This document shows positions 61,573 to 64,000 of a DNA stretch of 64,000 bases, piece after piece. Where the stretch lies: contig CABVRX010000015.1 in the NCBI GenBank assembly GCA_902500825.1, positions 1-64,000 of the forward strand, written 5' to 3'. Numbering within the stretch: position 1 is the first letter of the stretch; each line of letters opens with the position of its first letter. The notes beneath the pieces were generated by a model, which did no database searches, was not told the DNA's origin, and saw only the letters and a list, made by a program, of their open reading frames with translations. This DNA comes from an uncultured Nitrospira sp. (GTDB lineage: Bacteria > Nitrospirota > Nitrospiria > Nitrospirales > Nitrospiraceae). A program made the position numbers and the translations under genes.

Positions 61573-62900
61573 TTCTAAAGCTCGCTCCACAAGTTCATAT
61601 TGAAACCTTCGGCTGCCAGATGAACGAGTCCGACAGCGAACTCGTTCGCTCGATGCTGAAGCGTGAAGGATTCGTTTTTACCGAAGATCGCGAACGGGCC
61701 GACGTCGTATTGGTCAACACCTGCGCCATCAGAGAAAATGCACATAAGAAGATCTATGCCCATCTTTCTGAATTGAAAGCACTGAAAAAACAGCGTCCGC
61801 TTGTCGTCGGCGTCCTCGGCTGCATGGCCCAGAATCTGAAAGGCGCTCTGACGGAAAAGGAACCGCTCATCGACGTGTTGGCCGGCCCGGATGCGTACCG
61901 TCAACTTCCTTCGTTGCTGACGACTGCGCTCGAAACCCAGGAGCAGGGACTCTCCCAGAAAGGGTTTGCCCTCGACCTGTCGGAATATGAAACCTATGAA
62001 GGGATCATGCCGGACCGTGACAGCGGGGTAAACGCCTGGATTACCGTGATGCGAGGCTGCGATAACTTCTGCTCCTTCTGTGTCGTCCCCTATACCAGGG
62101 GACGCGAACGGTCGCGTGATCCGAGGTCCATTCTGCTCGAAGCTCGTGACGCTTCCTCCAGAGGCTTCAAGCAAATCACGTTGCTCGGCCAGAATGTCAA
62201 TTCCTATCGTCACGAAGACTGGGACTTCGCCAAACTGATCACCGCCGTGGCGGATACAGTAGGGATCGATCGAGTACGGTTTACCTCTCCACACCCGAAG
62301 GACTTTCCCGCCGCGCTCATCGAGGCCATTGCCGTACACCCAAAAGTCTGCAAGCACATTCATCTTCCCCTGCAGGCCGGGAGCGACCGGATTCTCGAAC
62401 TGATGGGGCGAACCTATAGGGGAGTCGAGTATCTGGCGCTGGTCGATCGCATTCGAAGCACCGTCCCCGATGTCGTCTTGACGACGGATATTATCTGTGG
62501 TTTCTGTTCCGAGTCGGATGAGGACTTCCGGACCACAGCGCTCATGGTAGAACAGGCCCAGTTCGACTCAGCCTATATCTTCAAATACTCGGAACGGAAG
62601 CATACAATCGCGGCTAGAAAGTATGCCGACGATGTCCCTGATCAAGTCAAAGGCCTGCGCGTCGCTCAACTCGTAGAAGCTCAACGCCGCATTACCTTGG
62701 AACGCAACCGTCGATACATCGGTAAGGAGATGGAAATCTTGGTCGAAGGGGATGCAACCCGCTCGCCGACTCAGGGGATGGGAAAAACAGACGGTAATAT
62801 CACGGTGGTTTGGGATAAGGGGACCGGCCACTCTGGACCCGGCACCCTCATCACGAAACATATCTTTGATGCCTCCGCTGCGACCCTTTATGGCGAATGA
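61569..62900 (+). CDS. miaB: tRNA i6A37 methylthiotransferase
   Basis: 443 residues from ATG 61569, which overlaps the mtaB stop as ATGA. Adds the methylthio group to N6-isopentenyl-A37. It opens with VHIETFGCQMNESDSELVRSMLKREGF (MiaB-type CQMN), then VLVNTCAIRENAHKKIYAHL, GVLGCMAQNLKGAL and the radical-SAM motif RGCDNFCSFCVVPYTRGRERSR. LLGQNVNSYRHED, LPLQAGSDRILELMGR and a C-terminal TRAM domain (KEMEILVEGDATRSP) complete it. Tandem mtaB-miaB means one transcript for two sister tRNA modifications. Confidence 0.97.
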   Translation: MILKLAPQVHIETFGCQMNESDSELVRSMLKREGFVFTEDRERADVVLVNTCAIRENAHKKIYAHLSELKALKKQRPLVVGVLGCMAQNLKGALTEKEPLIDVLAGPDAYRQLPSLLTTALETQEQGLSQKGFALDLSEYETYEGIMPDRDSGVNAWITVMRGCDNFCSFCVVPYTRGRERSRDPRSILLEARDASSRGFKQITLLGQNVNSYRHEDWDFAKLITAVADTVGIDRVRFTSPHPKDFPAALIEAIAVHPKVCKHIHLPLQAGSDRILELMGRTYRGVEYLALVDRIRSTVPDVVLTTDIICGFCSESDEDFRTTALMVEQAQFDSAYIFKYSERKHTIAARKYADDVPDQVKGLRVAQLVEAQRRITLERNRRYIGKEMEILVEGDATRSPTQGMGKTDGNITVVWDKGTGHSGPGTLITKHIFDASAATLYGE

Positions 62901-63278
62901 CCCAGGCAAATCCTGACGTCGTATTCTTTCTGAGACATCTGTCTCAAGCTTTCGGAACAATTCTGCACGCCCAATGGTTGAAATGAACATTTTTTGACCG
63001 ACTCCATTGGCCATCTTCGGATGGTTCTTCGGCTACACCTTCTTTGTCTTCGCTCCCCATCTGACCTCGATTGTGACCAGACTCGCTGCCGATTGGCCGA
63101 ATCTTTCCCACTGTTCGGTCACTTGGCACCGCTAACCCCATGATTATCAACGTACCCCCCAAAGGCCTCACTTCTAAGCTTGGCCATCAGTCCTCAGCTT
63201 TTAACTTTGAGTTTTAATCAGCCGCGTCTCTCGCGCGTTGAATGATAATACAACCCGTTATCCAAAAAATGAGAAGGC
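62901..63278. other. Intergenic region, palindrome but no gene
   Basis: 378 bases between miaB and a small membrane protein gene. A perfect palindrome-like repeat TGAGACA-TC-TGTCTCA spans 62931-62946 and could be an operator or a weak terminator. A minus-strand 75-codon frame at 62944-63171 has no ribosome site and no family features. Confidence 0.5.
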
Positions 63279-63476
63279 ATGAACCTTGCTCACGTTTCGG
63301 CGTCCATCGGTTCGGTAATCACGGATTTGTTTCTCGTTATGAAGTCCGCCGACTCCGAGTCAAAACCCAATCCAAACCCGTCCGATTCCGGCATCACACT
63401 CGAAACGATCATTTCAGCCGGGGTAGTCGGATGGTTGGCGGTCGGCATGATACTCATGGCCTTAGGCATCTGGTAG
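63279..63476 (+). CDS. Small single-span protein
   Basis: 65 residues from ATG 63279, with GAGAAGGC immediately upstream. A hydrophilic N-terminal part (DSESKPNPNPSDSGI) and one C-terminal membrane span (IISAGVVGWLAVGMILMALGIW). No family recognised. It lies 36 bases before the next, same-strand lipoprotein gene. Confidence 0.6.
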   Translation: MNLAHVSASIGSVITDLFLVMKSADSESKPNPNPSDSGITLETIISAGVVGWLAVGMILMALGIW

Positions 63477-63512
63477 TTCTCAGCCACAAGACCACACGTG
63501 AGGAGATCCCAT

Positions 63513-64000
63513 ATGCATACATATTTCACTATCCGCGGTTCCCAATATGTCGGTGCGTTGATGTCCCTCAGCCTGGTAGTGGCCGGATGCTCGATGTTTT
63601 CCGGGGAGGCAAAGCTCCACAAAAGTGCCACAGGGCCGATCTATCTCAAGGAGATCGCTGATTGGTCATTTGAAGCCAGCCACCCGGCCACCATTGACCA
63701 GATGACGATGCTGAAAATAGTTAAAGGTGTTGTGACTGATGACGTTCAGAAAATGTCAGGCAATATGCCCGCCAGTGGCAGCAAGCCGATGAGAGTGTTC
63801 AGCGATGAAGACGCCGAGTATCTTGCTCCCCTGCTAGCCCAAGGCTTGTCGCAAGCGAAACCGGAGCAGATTGTCGGTTTCAAGGTGTCTCCATCGGCAG
63901 GGTCAGGCGCTGAACCCACAGCGGGCACCCTCTATATGCATAAAGGATCGATCTACCTGACAATCGTTCCTTCTCAAACCAGAAAGACTTTGGGATTCAC
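63513..64000 (+). CDS. Lipoprotein of unknown family, 3' end cut by window edge
   Basis: ATG 63513 follows GAGGAG by 8 bases. Signal peptide with lipobox LVVAGC (Cys about 26), then a soluble region, including LYLKEI-like IYLKEIADWSFEASHPATIDQMTMLKIVKGV, YLAPLLAQGLSQAKPEQIVGFKV and TLYMHKGSIYLTIVPSQ. The strand pattern before the cut resembles lipoproteins of unknown function that bind nothing obvious. At least 162 residues are present; the C-terminus lies beyond the window. Confidence 0.72.
   Translation, partial: MHTYFTIRGSQYVGALMSLSLVVAGCSMFSGEAKLHKSATGPIYLKEIADWSFEASHPATIDQMTMLKIVKGVVTDDVQKMSGNMPASGSKPMRVFSDEDAEYLAPLLAQGLSQAKPEQIVGFKVSPSAGSGAEPTAGTLYMHKGSIYLTIVPSQTRKTLGF

Overview
The window reads as one contiguous, gene-dense stretch of a chromosome with moderately high G+C from a Gram-negative bacterium. 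Many lipoproteins with lipoboxes, a Lol export system, Lgt and Lnt, outer-membrane barrels and an AmpG-type permease indicate a diderm. The gene set (B12-dependent ribonucleotide reductase, topoisomerase VI, GNA1162-type lipoprotein, TraF-like barrel, complete trp operon, several decayed transposase and toxin-antitoxin pieces) fits a Nitrospira-like member of Nitrospirota. That is an inference from gene content, not from a marker-gene tree.

Layout. 1-4.3 kb: 3' truncated tRNA-Leu, an outer-membrane barrel, a lipoprotein resembling solute-binding proteins, a haem-binding DUF3365-type protein, a YtxH protein and lgt. 4.3-11.7 kb (minus): an apparent five-gene operon of a thioredoxin-like protein, a 51-residue zinc ribbon, AddB-like and AddA-like helicase/nucleases and a small metallopeptidase. 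11.8-15.6 kb: a secreted EEP-family phosphatase/nuclease, a TPR protein flanked by two direct copies of a short repeat, and divergent pirin and HxlR genes. 15.7-18.2 kb is an AT-rich island: an amino-methyltransferase and an Eco29kI-family GIY-YIG endonuclease meet tail to tail, followed by a broken HigB-type toxin gene with its intact antitoxin gene. 18.3-26.0 kb (minus): an SF2 helicase and topoisomerase VI A and B form a tight cluster, preceded by a WD40 protein and a DUF4124 protein. 26.5-30.6 kb: a PPOX protein, then a free-standing protease propeptide lipoprotein, an S8 protease with a C-terminal sorting signal and its adjacent CPBP intramembrane protease, ending in a VapC fragment.

30.7-39.5 kb is mainly envelope and translation housekeeping: PilZ, lnt, prfB (with the programmed +1 frameshift), lysS, lolC/E, lolD, a TraF-like barrel and a GNA1162-like lipoprotein. 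39.6-41.1 kb is accessory: hicBA lies between two fragments of a REP-associated tyrosine transposase. 41.1-48.6 kb (minus): trpEGDCFBA, with a LysM lipoprotein gene apparently first in the transcript. 48.7-53.4 kb: ligA, a CNNM/CorC-type membrane protein, RlpA and a tandem ACT protein. 53.6-57.4 kb: nrdJ, with a strong promoter overlapped by NrdR-like boxes and a nearby perfect DnaA box. 57.4-64 kb: small envelope proteins, AmpG-like permease, mtaB and miaB (overlapping), then two small proteins, the last cut by the window edge.

The most distinctive parts are the S8 protease / CPBP protease / propeptide cluster, the bacterial topoisomerase VI-helicase operon, the unusual Eco29kI-type restriction-modification pair, and the transposase-embedded hicBA cassette. 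Functional statements rest on recognisable motifs read by eye; no database search was possible.
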